From DFXE01 sp032054765 (lineage in GTDB: Bacteria > Bacteroidota > Bacteroidia > Bacteroidales > Tannerellaceae), in the NCBI GenBank assembly GCA_032054765.1, contig DAMBSC010000009.1, forward strand, positions 124,001 through 188,000: a stretch of DNA of 64,000 nt, read 5' to 3'. Below are positions 9,188-17,216 of this stretch, one piece after another. The notes below the pieces were generated by a model. That model was not told the origin of the DNA, made no database searches, and saw only the letters and a program-made list of their open reading frames with translations. How positions within the stretch are numbered: position 1 is the stretch's first letter; each line of letters begins with the position of its first letter. The position numbers and the translations under genes are program-made.

Positions 9188-9862
9188 TCAAGGTGTCATG
9201 ATATAAGAGGCTCGTTGTACCCAGAATTGATTCTCTGATTCAATCTCAAAAGGATATTCTACCCATTCATTCAAAGATAAATAAATGCTACCCTCCTTTT
9301 CATTGTAGATTCCATAATTCATTCCCTCTTTATGAATCATCATACCAAGTTTATTTAGAATACGATGGGCATTCTCTTTTACAACTTGCTCATATATGAG
9401 TATATCACCGGTATGATAGGCAAAGCCTGATGGTAAATTTTCAAGATTATCGAGTTCAATAGCGATTAATTTTGAACGGGAATTGGCAGGCAAAACTATT
9501 TGGGGTAAGTTATTAATAAAATCGGCATCGCTAATATGAGCTATAAAATCATTTAAATAAATAACGGGGACAAAAGGTATCCGTACTAACTGTTGAGCAA
9601 TCTTCAGTTTCTCCGTTTCAAATACGATACCTGTATTGTAGTGTAACAGTTCGTTTACTGAAAGATCTTTCTCTATAAAGTCGGACAACGGTATGCCAAA
9701 ATAATTAGCAATCTTTATAAGAACCTCCAGCTTCGGCTCTGCGCGAAACTCTTCATAAGAAGATATATTGCCGCGTGTCAATTGAAAAAGATCAGCAAAG
9801 GCTTGTTGACTTAAACCCTTGACATTCCTTATTTTCTTTATATTTTTACCTATCTGACTCAT
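9188..9862 (-). CDS. XRE-type repressor with S24-like C-terminal domain
   Basis: Residues 1-65 form an XRE/Cro helix-turn-helix (GLSQQAFADLFQLTRGNISSYE). The C-terminal part (about 110-224) looks like the S24/LexA-like domain of phage-type repressors, but the Gly-Asp-Ser-Met catalytic motif is absent (HTGDILIYE instead), so self-cleavage is unlikely. The frame could extend to 9973, but that would add 37 hydrophobic residues; the ATG at 9862 (MSQIGKNIKK) is the sensible start and gives 224 residues. It is divergent from the YbjN-PspA-YqiJ-flotillin genes with a 94-bp spacer, so it may regulate them or itself. No phage genes are near. Confidence 0.85.
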   Translation of the reverse strand: MSQIGKNIKKIRNVKGLSQQAFADLFQLTRGNISSYEEFRAEPKLEVLIKIANYFGIPLSDFIEKDLSVNELLHYNTGIVFETEKLKIAQQLVRIPFVPVIYLNDFIAHISDADFINNLPQIVLPANSRSKLIAIELDNLENLPSGFAYHTGDILIYEQVVKENAHRILNKLGMMIHKEGMNYGIYNEKEGSIYLSLNEWVEYPFEIESENQFWVQRASYIMTP

Positions 9863-9868
9863 AAAAAA

Positions 9869-9910
9869 GCTAAAAATATTTGCAATATTGAAATATATCG
9901 CTAAATTAGC
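9869..9910. promoter_or_regulatory. Candidate operator palindromes between XRE gene and envelope-stress genes
   Basis: GCTAA-A-TTAGC (9900-9910) is an 11-bp palindrome around one centre base. A looser relative, GCTAA-N5-TTTGC, lies at 9869-9883. Both sit in the 94-bp divergent spacer, where an XRE repressor would be expected to bind. The assignment is inferred from position and symmetry only. Confidence 0.35.
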
Positions 9911-9956
9911 AAAAATTATTGGCGAAGTTACTACATTTTTACCATTAAACAAGAAA

Positions 9957-10352
9957 ATGAATATGTATTTCAAAAAGATTGAATCATTTATCTCAGAGCT
10001 GGGCTATTCTGTTTCCTATCGAAACGAAAAGGAAGGCATTTTCTGCATTGATAGTGAATCAGACGGTATAAAAAGCCTGATAATAGGAGTTGCTCCACCG
10101 ATTTTGATCATCGAGCAGTATATTTTTACGCTTAAAAGTGATGATAAAGAAATACTCAAATCGCTTTTGATCAAAAACAGAGACATTATTCATGGAGCTT
10201 TTGTACTCGACGAAGAGGGTAAAAAGGTTATATTCAGATACACCATGCAAATTGAAAATCTGGATATGAATGAACTGGAAGGAGGGATAAACTCATTGAG
10301 TTTATTGCTGGGAGAATATTACGAACAAATAATTGAATTTTCTAAAAAGTAA
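9957..10352 (+). CDS. YbjN/DUF2170-like small cytoplasmic protein
   Basis: Starting at the ATG at 9957 (MNMYFKKIESF) the protein has 131 residues; the longer frame from 9888 would overlap the operator region and add an unlikely leader. It has no signal peptide or membrane segment. The alternating pattern (FISELGYSV, GIFCID, SLIIGVAPPILIIEQYIF, AFVLDEEGKKVIFRYTMQI) resembles the YbjN/type III chaperone-like fold. Its position directly before pspA recalls the yjfI-yjfJ pair of gammaproteobacteria; this comparison is from memory. It ends 4 bp before pspA, so translation is probably coupled. A partner or chaperone role for PspA is only a guess. Confidence 0.7.
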   Translation: MNMYFKKIESFISELGYSVSYRNEKEGIFCIDSESDGIKSLIIGVAPPILIIEQYIFTLKSDDKEILKSLLIKNRDIIHGAFVLDEEGKKVIFRYTMQIENLDMNELEGGINSLSLLLGEYYEQIIEFSKK

Positions 10353-10356
10353 AGTT

Positions 10357-11058
10357 ATGAATATTTTTAAAAGATTATTGAGAATCGGACAAGCGGAAAT
10401 ACATTCTGCAGTAGATAAGATGGAAGATCCTATTCGTATGACAGAGCAAGGGATCAGAGAAATGAGAGATGATCTTGATAAAGCAATGGAAGCCTATGCA
10501 CAAATAAAAGCGACAGCCATACGCACAAAAAACGAAAAGTCGAAAAAACAAACTGAGGCTCATGATTATGAGAACAAAGCTGTCTTATTATTGACGAAAG
10601 CACAAAAAGGTGAACTTGACATGTCACAGGCTGAAAAATTAGCTAAAGAAGCTCTTACACTGAAAGAAAACCTTTTGATTGACATTAAAGCCCTCGAAGA
10701 ACAGCAAACTACTCATGAAAACGCGGCAGACGATATCCAAAAAAACATTGACATCCTGAAATTCAATATTACCAAATGGGAAAATGAATTGAAAACATTG
10801 AAATCTAGGATAAAAGTAAGCCGGGCTACAAAAGAAGTTAACAAACAGATGGCGCAGATCGACAGCGATAGCACAATCAGCATGTTGGAACGTATGAAAG
10901 AAAAAGTAGAAGAAGAAGAAGCTTTAGCACAAGCGTATGGAGATATGGCAAAGAAAAGTAAATCCGTTGATGATGAAATTAATAAAGCCATTGGTGATGA
11001 AACAGAGAAAGTAAATCAGGAACTTGATGAAATCAAAAGAAAGCTTGGAATTTTATAA
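10357..11058 (+). CDS. pspA: PspA/IM30 (phage shock protein A family)
   Basis: With the ATG at 10357 the protein has 233 residues (a TTG at 10333 would overlap the upstream gene). An amphipathic N-terminal helix (MNIFKRLLRIGQAEIHSAVD) leads into a long coiled coil running to the end, as in ESCRT-III-like PspA/Vipp1 proteins that bind and stabilise the inner membrane. The motif MEDPIRMTEQGIREM matches the family start. It lies in a run of four same-strand genes (YbjN-like, pspA, YqiJ-like, flotillin), a known membrane-maintenance neighbourhood. Confidence 0.93.
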   Translation: MNIFKRLLRIGQAEIHSAVDKMEDPIRMTEQGIREMRDDLDKAMEAYAQIKATAIRTKNEKSKKQTEAHDYENKAVLLLTKAQKGELDMSQAEKLAKEALTLKENLLIDIKALEEQQTTHENAADDIQKNIDILKFNITKWENELKTLKSRIKVSRATKEVNKQMAQIDSDSTISMLERMKEKVEEEEALAQAYGDMAKKSKSVDDEINKAIGDETEKVNQELDEIKRKLGIL

Positions 11059-11091
11059 TTAAAATAATTTCTCTAATTTTGATTTTTATAT

Positions 11092-11805
11092 ATGACCGAA
11101 TTCTTCTATAATCTAATGCATCCGCTACCAAATGCTGTAACGACAGTTATTATGGGCGTTTTGGTAGTCTACTGGTTGTTTGTCTTCATTAGTGGAGCCG
11201 GGCTTGACGATCTGGATCTTGGATTTGACTTCGACGTCGATATCCCTGACGCAGATATTCCCGACGTGGATACTGACGCTGATGTGTCTGATGCTTCGGA
11301 TAATGATGGAGATGCTACAACAGAAAAATCACCTGGCTTTTTCATTAAATTTTTAAATTTCCTGAATGTCGGTAAGGTTCCGTTCATGCTGATTCTTTCT
11401 ACATTTAAGTTTTTCCTTTGGATCGGATCGTTAATCACCACTCAGTTTATAAATGTAACGACATGGGGGGCTTGGTCTCTCTTAATCTTACTACCGCTGG
11501 CAATTGTTGCTATATTCCTTTCAAAAGGTGTTACTAATCCATTAGTAAGATTATTTAAGGAAGTGGGTTATAAAGGTGAAGAAGAAATTGATTTTCTGGG
11601 AAGATCCGGGAAAATGGTATCCAGTATTAAAGAAGATAGAATCGGATGTGCAGAAGTTTTTGTAGACAAAAATCCTATTCGCCTGAATGTAAAAAGTATT
11701 GATGGGTCAGAAATAAAATATGGCGACTCTGTATTGATTGCAGATGAGACAAAGGATAAAAAAATATATTTAGTAAGTAAAGAAATTAACATCCATAACT
11801 TTTAA
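11092..11805 (+). CDS. YqiJ/NfeD-type membrane protein with OB-fold tail
   Basis: The protein has 237 residues. A first membrane segment (about 13-36) is followed by a strongly acidic stretch rich in Asp (about 38-75, DADIPDVDTDADVSDASD). Two further membrane segments (about 92-120 and 124-145) come next, then a soluble C-terminal domain (about 165-237) like the OB fold of NfeD/YqiJ/YuaF proteins. Such proteins are regular partners of flotillins. It sits 33 bp after pspA and 47 bp before the flotillin gene. The Asp-rich loop is unusual and could bind divalent cations, which is inference. Confidence 0.85.
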   Translation: MTEFFYNLMHPLPNAVTTVIMGVLVVYWLFVFISGAGLDDLDLGFDFDVDIPDADIPDVDTDADVSDASDNDGDATTEKSPGFFIKFLNFLNVGKVPFMLILSTFKFFLWIGSLITTQFINVTTWGAWSLLILLPLAIVAIFLSKGVTNPLVRLFKEVGYKGEEEIDFLGRSGKMVSSIKEDRIGCAEVFVDKNPIRLNVKSIDGSEIKYGDSVLIADETKDKKIYLVSKEINIHNF

Positions 11806-11852
11806 AACAAAAAGAATAACAAACTTAAAAACTAATAATTTATTAAAACACT

Positions 11853-14042
11853 ATGGGACAGATCATAATCATTATAGCTGGTGCGGCTATATTTATAGTA
11901 CTCGTAATATTTGCACTGTTAGCGTCCTTCTATAAGAAGATACCACAGGGAAAAGCTATTGTGCGCACTGGTGTTGGAGGAACAGGGGTTGCCTTTAACA
12001 AAGGGATGTACGTAATTCCGGTTTTCCATAAAATGGAAATTATGGATATTTCCTTAAAGAAAGTACAGATTGAACGAATGCAACACGATGGTTTAATATG
12101 TAAAGATAATATTCGCGCTGATATTAAAGTTGCTTTCTTTGTCAGGGTCAACAAGTCTGTAAACGATGTTATAAATGTTGCACAATCTATAGGATGTGAA
12201 AGAGCCAGCGACATCTCAACTTTAAAAGATATTTTCGAAGCTAAATTTTCGGAAGCACTTAAAACCGTAGGTAAAAAATTCGATTTCATTGAATTATATG
12301 AGGCTCGCCGTGAATTTCGTGATGAAATTTTAAATATAATAGGCACTGATTTGAACGGCTATGTATTAGATGATTGTGCAATTGACTACCTGGAGCAAAC
12401 AGAGCTGCAATTCCTCAGTCCTGAAAATATTCTTGACTCGGAAGGTATCAAGAAAATCACTGATCTGACAGCAGCACAGAACATTAAAGCTAACCTGATC
12501 CGAAGAGAAGAAGAAAAAGTTATAAAAAAGCAAAATGTAGAAGCTCGTGAAGCTATTTTAGAGCTGGAACGCCAGTTAGCAGAAAAAGAAGAAAAACAGA
12601 AACGTGAGATCGATAATGTCAAAGCACGTGAAGAAGCTGAAATACAAAAAGTTCGCGAAGAGGAACGTCTGAAAGCCGAATCAGTACGTATCACAACAGA
12701 AGAGAGCCTTGCTATTCAGGAAGAAAACAAGCTTCGCCAAATAATTATTGCCGAAAAGAACAAAGAAAGAACTGAAGCAGTAGAAAAAGAACGTGTAGAA
12801 AAAGATCGCGCCCTTGAACAAACCGAGCGGGAACGTATCGTTACCCTTTCACAAATCGAGAAAGAACGCGTGATCGAGATTGAAAAGAAAAATATTCAGG
12901 ATGTAATCCGTGAAAGGGTACAACTGGAAAAGGGTGTTGTAGAAGAACAGCAGAATATGAAAGACATCGAAGCTTTCCGGTCTGTTGATCGTCAGAAACA
13001 AGTCGGAATAACAGAAGCTGCTCAGGAAGCTGAACAACGATTGATTCAACGCGTTAAAGCAGCAGAGGCTGATAAGATGGCAGCCGAAGAAAAGGCAAAA
13101 GAACTTTTAATTGATGCCGAAGCACAGAAAGAAGCATCTGCTAAACAAGCAGAAGCCCGTAAAATACTAGCCGATGCAAAAGCAAGAGAAGATGCCACAT
13201 ATGGTTTAGCTGAAGCGGAAGTAATCAAGGCAAAAGCGGAAGCTTTAGAACAGCAAGGTATTGCAGAAGCTATTGTGATTGAAAAGAAAGCAAAAGCGGA
13301 AGCCGTTGGAATCGAAGCAAAAGCGGAAGCAAAGAAAAAAGAAGGTTTAGTAGAAGCCGAAGTAACGAAAGAGAAAGCTCTTGCCTCTGCAACAGGAGAA
13401 GCCAGTATCATTGAAAAAACTTCATTGGCAGAAGCGACCGGTATCCAGGCGAAAGCGGAAGCTAAACGAAAAGAAGGACTCATGGAAGCTGAAGTTACAA
13501 AGGAAAAGGCTCTTGCAGAAGCTATCGGCATAGAAGAAAAAGCCGCAGCCATGAAAAAACTCGACGGTGTCGGCAAAGAGCATGAAGAATTTAAACTGGC
13601 CCTGCAAAAAGACAAAGATGTGGAGTTGGCACAAATCCATATTCAAAAAGACATTGCAGCAGCACAAGCCGAAGTATTGTCGGAAGCATTAAAGACAGCC
13701 GACATAGACATTGTTGGAGGTGAAACGATGTTCTTCGAGAATATAGTAAAACAAATCTCCAATGCAAAAGGCTTTGACCGTCTGGTAAATGAAAGTGAGA
13801 ATATAACCCAGATTAAACAAGCCATTCTGGGTGACGGTACTAACGAAGGCGATCTATTCGAACGTATTCGTTACTATGCAAACAGACTTAACATATCTAC
13901 TGATGATATAAAGAATCTCAGCATTGCATCCTTAATTCTCAAAATGCAAAGCCAATGTGATGATGATGACGACAAAGGCTTTCTTGGTAATTTACTGAAC
14001 CTTGCCAAATCAACAGGCATCTCTAATAAGAAATTGAAATAA
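11853..14042 (+). CDS. Flotillin family protein (YqiK-like), SPFH domain
   Basis: The protein has 729 residues. An N-terminal membrane anchor (about 4-26) is followed by an SPFH/band 7 domain (about 28-200, GKAIVRTGVGGTGVAFNKG). A very long Glu/Lys/Ala-rich coiled coil (about 210-590) follows. It includes a repeated block of about 45 residues (KAEAKKKEGLVEAEVTKEKA, then KAEAKRKEGLMEAEVTKEKA). Flotillins form oligomeric microdomain scaffolds in the inner membrane. The YqiJ-like partner lies just upstream. The coiled coil is longer than in Bacillus FloT (about 500 residues) and closer to the YqiK type. Confidence 0.93.
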   Translation: MGQIIIIIAGAAIFIVLVIFALLASFYKKIPQGKAIVRTGVGGTGVAFNKGMYVIPVFHKMEIMDISLKKVQIERMQHDGLICKDNIRADIKVAFFVRVNKSVNDVINVAQSIGCERASDISTLKDIFEAKFSEALKTVGKKFDFIELYEARREFRDEILNIIGTDLNGYVLDDCAIDYLEQTELQFLSPENILDSEGIKKITDLTAAQNIKANLIRREEEKVIKKQNVEAREAILELERQLAEKEEKQKREIDNVKAREEAEIQKVREEERLKAESVRITTEESLAIQEENKLRQIIIAEKNKERTEAVEKERVEKDRALEQTERERIVTLSQIEKERVIEIEKKNIQDVIRERVQLEKGVVEEQQNMKDIEAFRSVDRQKQVGITEAAQEAEQRLIQRVKAAEADKMAAEEKAKELLIDAEAQKEASAKQAEARKILADAKAREDATYGLAEAEVIKAKAEALEQQGIAEAIVIEKKAKAEAVGIEAKAEAKKKEGLVEAEVTKEKALASATGEASIIEKTSLAEATGIQAKAEAKRKEGLMEAEVTKEKALAEAIGIEEKAAAMKKLDGVGKEHEEFKLALQKDKDVELAQIHIQKDIAAAQAEVLSEALKTADIDIVGGETMFFENIVKQISNAKGFDRLVNESENITQIKQAILGDGTNEGDLFERIRYYANRLNISTDDIKNLSIASLILKMQSQCDDDDDKGFLGNLLNLAKSTGISNKKLK

Positions 14043-14066
14043 AAAATATTTTTTATTTCTATCTAT

Positions 14067-14192
14067 ATGGAATTACCCAAAAGGATAAAAGTTGTTTGGA
14101 ATATAAACAATATCTTTCGAAGGTTATTGCTAATTATAAAGGTAGAAGATAATACTGAAGAGGTACATGTTATAAAACTTTTGATAAGGTAA
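14067..14192 (+). CDS. Possible 41-residue protein
   Basis: An ATG at 14067 opens 41 codons ending in TAA at 14190-14192, 24 bp after the flotillin stop on the same strand. The peptide starts MELPKRIKVVWNINNIF and has a hydrophobic core (RRLLLIIKV). There is no clear family, and its size makes chance likely. Confidence 0.25.
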   Translation: MELPKRIKVVWNINNIFRRLLLIIKVEDNTEEVHVIKLLIR

Positions 14193-14229
14193 TAAAAAGA
14201 TGTTTTATGCGTTTCATCTGGTTTTTATG

Positions 14230-14237
14230 TAAGTTTG
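14230..14237 (+). promoter_or_regulatory. -7 promoter element of glycerate kinase gene
   Basis: TAAGTTTG matches TAnnTTTG and lies 16 bp before the ATG at 14254. No good TTTG is seen at the standard upstream distance. Confidence 0.5.
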
Positions 14238-14253
14238 TAGAAAGCATTTTTTT

Positions 14254-15396
14254 ATGAAAAAACAAACTTTCATTCTTGCTCCGGACTCTTTTAAAGGTTC
14301 CATGACAGCACAAGAGGTCTGTAATGCAATGGAAGGCGGTATCAGAAAAGTACTACCTGATGCCGTCTGTATTCATATTCCAATGGCTGATGGAGGTGAA
14401 GGGACTGTTCAATCGTTGGTAGATGTAACTCAGGGAAAAATTTATGAACAGGTAGTAATGGGACCTCTTGGTATTCCCGTAACGGCAACCTACGGCATAA
14501 TGGGAGATAGCGAAACTGCTGTTATCGAAATGGCTTCGGCAAGTGGCATCGGATATGTGAATGAGCAAACAAGGAATCCATTGATTACAACTACTTATGG
14601 AACTGGAGAGTTGATATTAACTTGTCTGGATAAGGGAATAAAAAAGATAATACTTGGTATTGGGGGAAGTGCAACCAATGACGGAGGAGCAGGTTTTGCA
14701 CAAGCTTTAGGTGTAAAATTCCTTGATAAAGAAGGTAAAGAATTGCTTCCAGGAGGGGCAGCCTTGGTCAATTTAAATGCTATTGATATATCCGGTATCG
14801 ATCCACGCCTAAAAGAAGTCGAAATAGAGGTAGCCTGCGATGTCAGTAATCCTTTATGCGGAAAAAATGGCGCCTCTGCTGTTTTTGGGCCACAAAAAGG
14901 AGCTACTCCGGAAATGGTAAAAACGCTTGATAATGCGCTTACACATTATGCCACTATCATAAAAAAACAATTGGAGAAGGATATAAAGGATATCCCCGGT
15001 GCAGGTGCAGCTGGAGGTTTGGGTGCAGGCCTGCTTGCTTTTACCACTGCTAAGTTAGAGAGTGGTATAGAAATAATTCTTACTTATACCCGCTTCTGTG
15101 AAATTGTTAAAAAGGGAGATATTGTTTTTACAGGTGAAGGTCGGATTGATTCACAAACACAATTTGGCAAGACTCCTTTTGGTGTCGCCAAAGTGGCTAA
15201 AAATGAAGGCAAAACGGTCATCGCGATTACCGGTAGCATAGGTGAAGGAGTTGAGCAGTTAGATGATACGTTTGATGCCATATTCAGTATTCTACCTTAT
15301 CCAATGTTATTAGATAAAGCATTAGCAACAGGGAAAAGTAATGTTTCCTGCACAGTTGAGAATATTACCCGGCTCATTGCAAGAGTTCAAAAATAG
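14254..15396 (+). CDS. Glycerate kinase
   Basis: The protein has 380 residues and matches the two-domain glycerate kinase family (GlxK/GarK type) over its full length: APDSFKGSMTA, ADGGEGTVQ, GIGGSATNDGGAG, GAGAAGGLGAGLLAF and FTGEGRIDSQTQFGKTP. The enzyme phosphorylates D-glycerate with ATP in the cytoplasm, feeding glycolysis. The gene has its own -7 promoter element and overlaps the 3' end of the convergent YdjM-like gene by 10 bp. No glycerate-forming enzyme gene is nearby, so the source of substrate is unknown. Confidence 0.93.
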   Translation: MKKQTFILAPDSFKGSMTAQEVCNAMEGGIRKVLPDAVCIHIPMADGGEGTVQSLVDVTQGKIYEQVVMGPLGIPVTATYGIMGDSETAVIEMASASGIGYVNEQTRNPLITTTYGTGELILTCLDKGIKKIILGIGGSATNDGGAGFAQALGVKFLDKEGKELLPGGAALVNLNAIDISGIDPRLKEVEIEVACDVSNPLCGKNGASAVFGPQKGATPEMVKTLDNALTHYATIIKKQLEKDIKDIPGAGAAGGLGAGLLAFTTAKLESGIEIILTYTRFCEIVKKGDIVFTGEGRIDSQTQFGKTPFGVAKVAKNEGKTVIAITGSIGEGVEQLDDTFDAIFSILPYPMLLDKALATGKSNVSCTVENITRLIARVQK

Positions 15397-16181
15397 ATAA
15401 TCCAGGCCTTATCAAAACGTTCCATTATAGTATAAATTCTTTCTCCTAGGATTTCTTTTTGGACAGCTTTTGATTTACTCTCACATTGCTCAAAACCTTT
15501 TCGGTTGAAATTAAAATCCCGTGTCTTGATCTGAATAGTAACAGCGAGACATCCTATGGTAAAGACTATCAATCCTATTTTACCCTTATTTACTTTACGG
15601 ATAACTGAATACCCCAATAAAAGCAAGTTGATGACCAGAACAATCAATACAATTAGGAATATATCATAATTATTCCACCACCAGATATCTCCGGTACCTC
15701 CAATATAAGTATCCAACGGAAAGAATAACCTCACTCCGCCCCAAGATCCGGCGGGTGTAACCATATCTTCAAAAAGATGGATACAAAATCCGAGAAAAAA
15801 ACCGGCCAGTATAAAGCGGTTGCTAAAAAAGGATTTTGCAACATGAACAGTCGGTCCTCTCTTCTTCCTTGAAAACAGATAGAAAACAAGTCCTATAAAT
15901 AGTGTAAAAAGCAGCGCCGCCATCAGGGAATGCATGAAACCATGATGTGAATACCAGAATTTAGCAGAATAAATAGCTTTACCCGGATGATCTAATGAAA
16001 ATAATTTGCCTATTGTACCATCGAATTTAGACCAGAGACTGATTGCATCAATATCCGGTAAAGCTCCTCCAAATCCGGAAAAAAGTAAAATTCCGGCAGT
16101 CTCTTTCCATTCTTTCTTAGCAAATAGAGACAAGCAACTGCCAACTGCAACACCGGAAAGTGTATGTGTAAGTATGTCCAA
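15387..16181 (-). CDS. YdjM/DUF457-like membrane-bound metal-dependent hydrolase
   Basis: An N-terminal His motif (DILTHTLSG) is followed by GALPDID, YSHHGFMHS and HLFEDMVTP, the His/Asp set expected in YdjM-like (DUF457) membrane proteins. About four or five hydrophobic segments are visible. The upstream reading frame reaches 16214, but the family usually starts right at the DxxTH motif. A TTG at 16181, 5 bp downstream of the kinase stop, fits better and gives 264 residues. It probably forms an operon with the kinase gene upstream. The substrate is unknown. Confidence 0.8.
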   Translation of the reverse strand: MDILTHTLSGVAVGSCLSLFAKKEWKETAGILLFSGFGGALPDIDAISLWSKFDGTIGKLFSLDHPGKAIYSAKFWYSHHGFMHSLMAALLFTLFIGLVFYLFSRKKRGPTVHVAKSFFSNRFILAGFFLGFCIHLFEDMVTPAGSWGGVRLFFPLDTYIGGTGDIWWWNNYDIFLIVLIVLVINLLLLGYSVIRKVNKGKIGLIVFTIGCLAVTIQIKTRDFNFNRKGFEQCESKSKAVQKEILGERIYTIMERFDKAWIIYF

Positions 16182-16185
16182 TAGC

Positions 16186-17028
16186 TTAAATTTTATCTTT
16201 ATAATGATAATCAATCAAACCTATGATAGAGGTCTCTTTTATCATATCTACTTCTATATCGAATTCTCGTGCTATTTCACGTACTATGTCAGCATAGTTG
16301 AAAGCAACGGAACCGACTAATCGTATTTTATAGCTTTTATAATCATATTGAGAGATATTACGAACAAAAAAATCACGAATATTTCCTGTAAGTAAATTAT
16401 ACACATAATCATTTTCCAAATGATCACCAAGAAAACAGGAAACGACAGCCAGAAAACGATTAGGAAAAGGTCGGTCATATACAGCATTCATTATATCATT
16501 TGGCGTTATACCGAACTTTTCATAAAAATTTTCCGCTAATGGTTTAGGAGCCAATTCCTTCAATAAGTCCGAAAGAAACATTTTACCTAAAACAGCACCA
16601 CTTCCCTCGTCTCCTAATATATAACCGGCCGCCCTTACTTTCTGGGTTATATTTTCTCCGTCATAAAAGCAGGAATTAGATCCGGTCCCCAAAATACAAG
16701 CAATTCCACATTCATTATTAAATAATCCTCGTGCGGCTGCAAGCATATCACTTTCTACAATAGCAGGCGACTTAAATTGAGCTACCAGAGAAGCCTTAAC
16801 AATATCTTTTTTTTGTTTATTGGTACATCCTGCACCATAAAAGAAAATCTGATCTATTTTTTTCTTAAAAAATATTTCCGGTAAACTGAGTCTGATCCTC
16901 CTGCTTATTTCTTTTCTTTGTTGAAAAAAGGGGTTTATTCCTTCTGTAAAAACTCGATTATTTATAGTATTTCCCTCAACCAGTACCCACTCTGTCCTGG
17001 TAGAGCCGCTTTCTGCAATAAGTTTCAT
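16186..17028 (-). CDS. BadF/BadG-type sugar kinase, paralogue of MurK
   Basis: The protein has 280 residues of the actin-like ATPase fold seen in N-acetylglucosamine/N-acetylmuramic acid kinases. It shares its whole layout with the MurK-like protein at 18696-19535: an N-terminal phosphate loop, FYGAGCT, ILGTGSNSCFYDG, ILGDEGSGAVLGK and PFPNRFLA. The first loop reads ESGSTRTEW, with Glu where the paralogue has Asp (DSGSTKATW). It is divergent from murT with a 188-bp spacer. A role in phosphorylating GlcNAc or MurNAc is inferred from family and context. Confidence 0.85.
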   Translation of the reverse strand: MKLIAESGSTRTEWVLVEGNTINNRVFTEGINPFFQQRKEISRRIRLSLPEIFFKKKIDQIFFYGAGCTNKQKKDIVKASLVAQFKSPAIVESDMLAAARGLFNNECGIACILGTGSNSCFYDGENITQKVRAAGYILGDEGSGAVLGKMFLSDLLKELAPKPLAENFYEKFGITPNDIMNAVYDRPFPNRFLAVVSCFLGDHLENDYVYNLLTGNIRDFFVRNISQYDYKSYKIRLVGSVAFNYADIVREIAREFDIEVDMIKETSIIGLIDYHYKDKI

Positions 17029-17052
17029 GGCCGGGTTATATTTATTTGATTA

Positions 17053-17082
17053 CAAAAATAACTTTATTTGATTAATTTCAAA
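17053..17082 (-). promoter_or_regulatory. Promoter of the kinase gene (reverse strand)
   Basis: On the reverse strand TTTG (17082-17079), an 18-bp spacer and TATTTTTG (17060-17053) fit the Bacteroidota consensus. The expected start near 17046 leaves a leader of about 18 nt before the ATG at 17028. Confidence 0.65.
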
Positions 17083-17170
17083 TGAAATATTATGAATCAG
17101 TATCCGAACATAAATAATGTATCCAATATTTAATTATATTAAATTTACGTTCATAATTCATAATTTACTT

Positions 17171-17178
17171 TATCTTTG
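17171..17178 (+). promoter_or_regulatory. -7 promoter element of murT-murK-murQ
   Basis: TATCTTTG matches TAnnTTTG, 38 bp before the ATG at 17217. The upstream -33 element is weak (a TTTA with a 23-bp spacer). Confidence 0.5.
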
Positions 17179-17216
17179 CTAAAAATCACGAGTATAAACT
17201 TACAGAATCTAATAGC

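Noticed and set aside
9188..9862. Prophage remnant
   Set aside because: An S24-type XRE repressor alone, beside envelope-stress genes and without integrase or structural genes, is not evidence for a phage.
9863..9973. 37-residue N-terminal extension of the XRE protein
   Set aside because: It would cross the divergent spacer and the start of the YbjN-like gene, and XRE proteins start just before the HTH.
13046..13615. 189-residue reverse-strand frame
   Set aside because: It mirrors the repetitive Glu/Lys/Ala coiled coil of the flotillin gene; composition (Ser/Ala/Phe-rich) is that of an antisense shadow.
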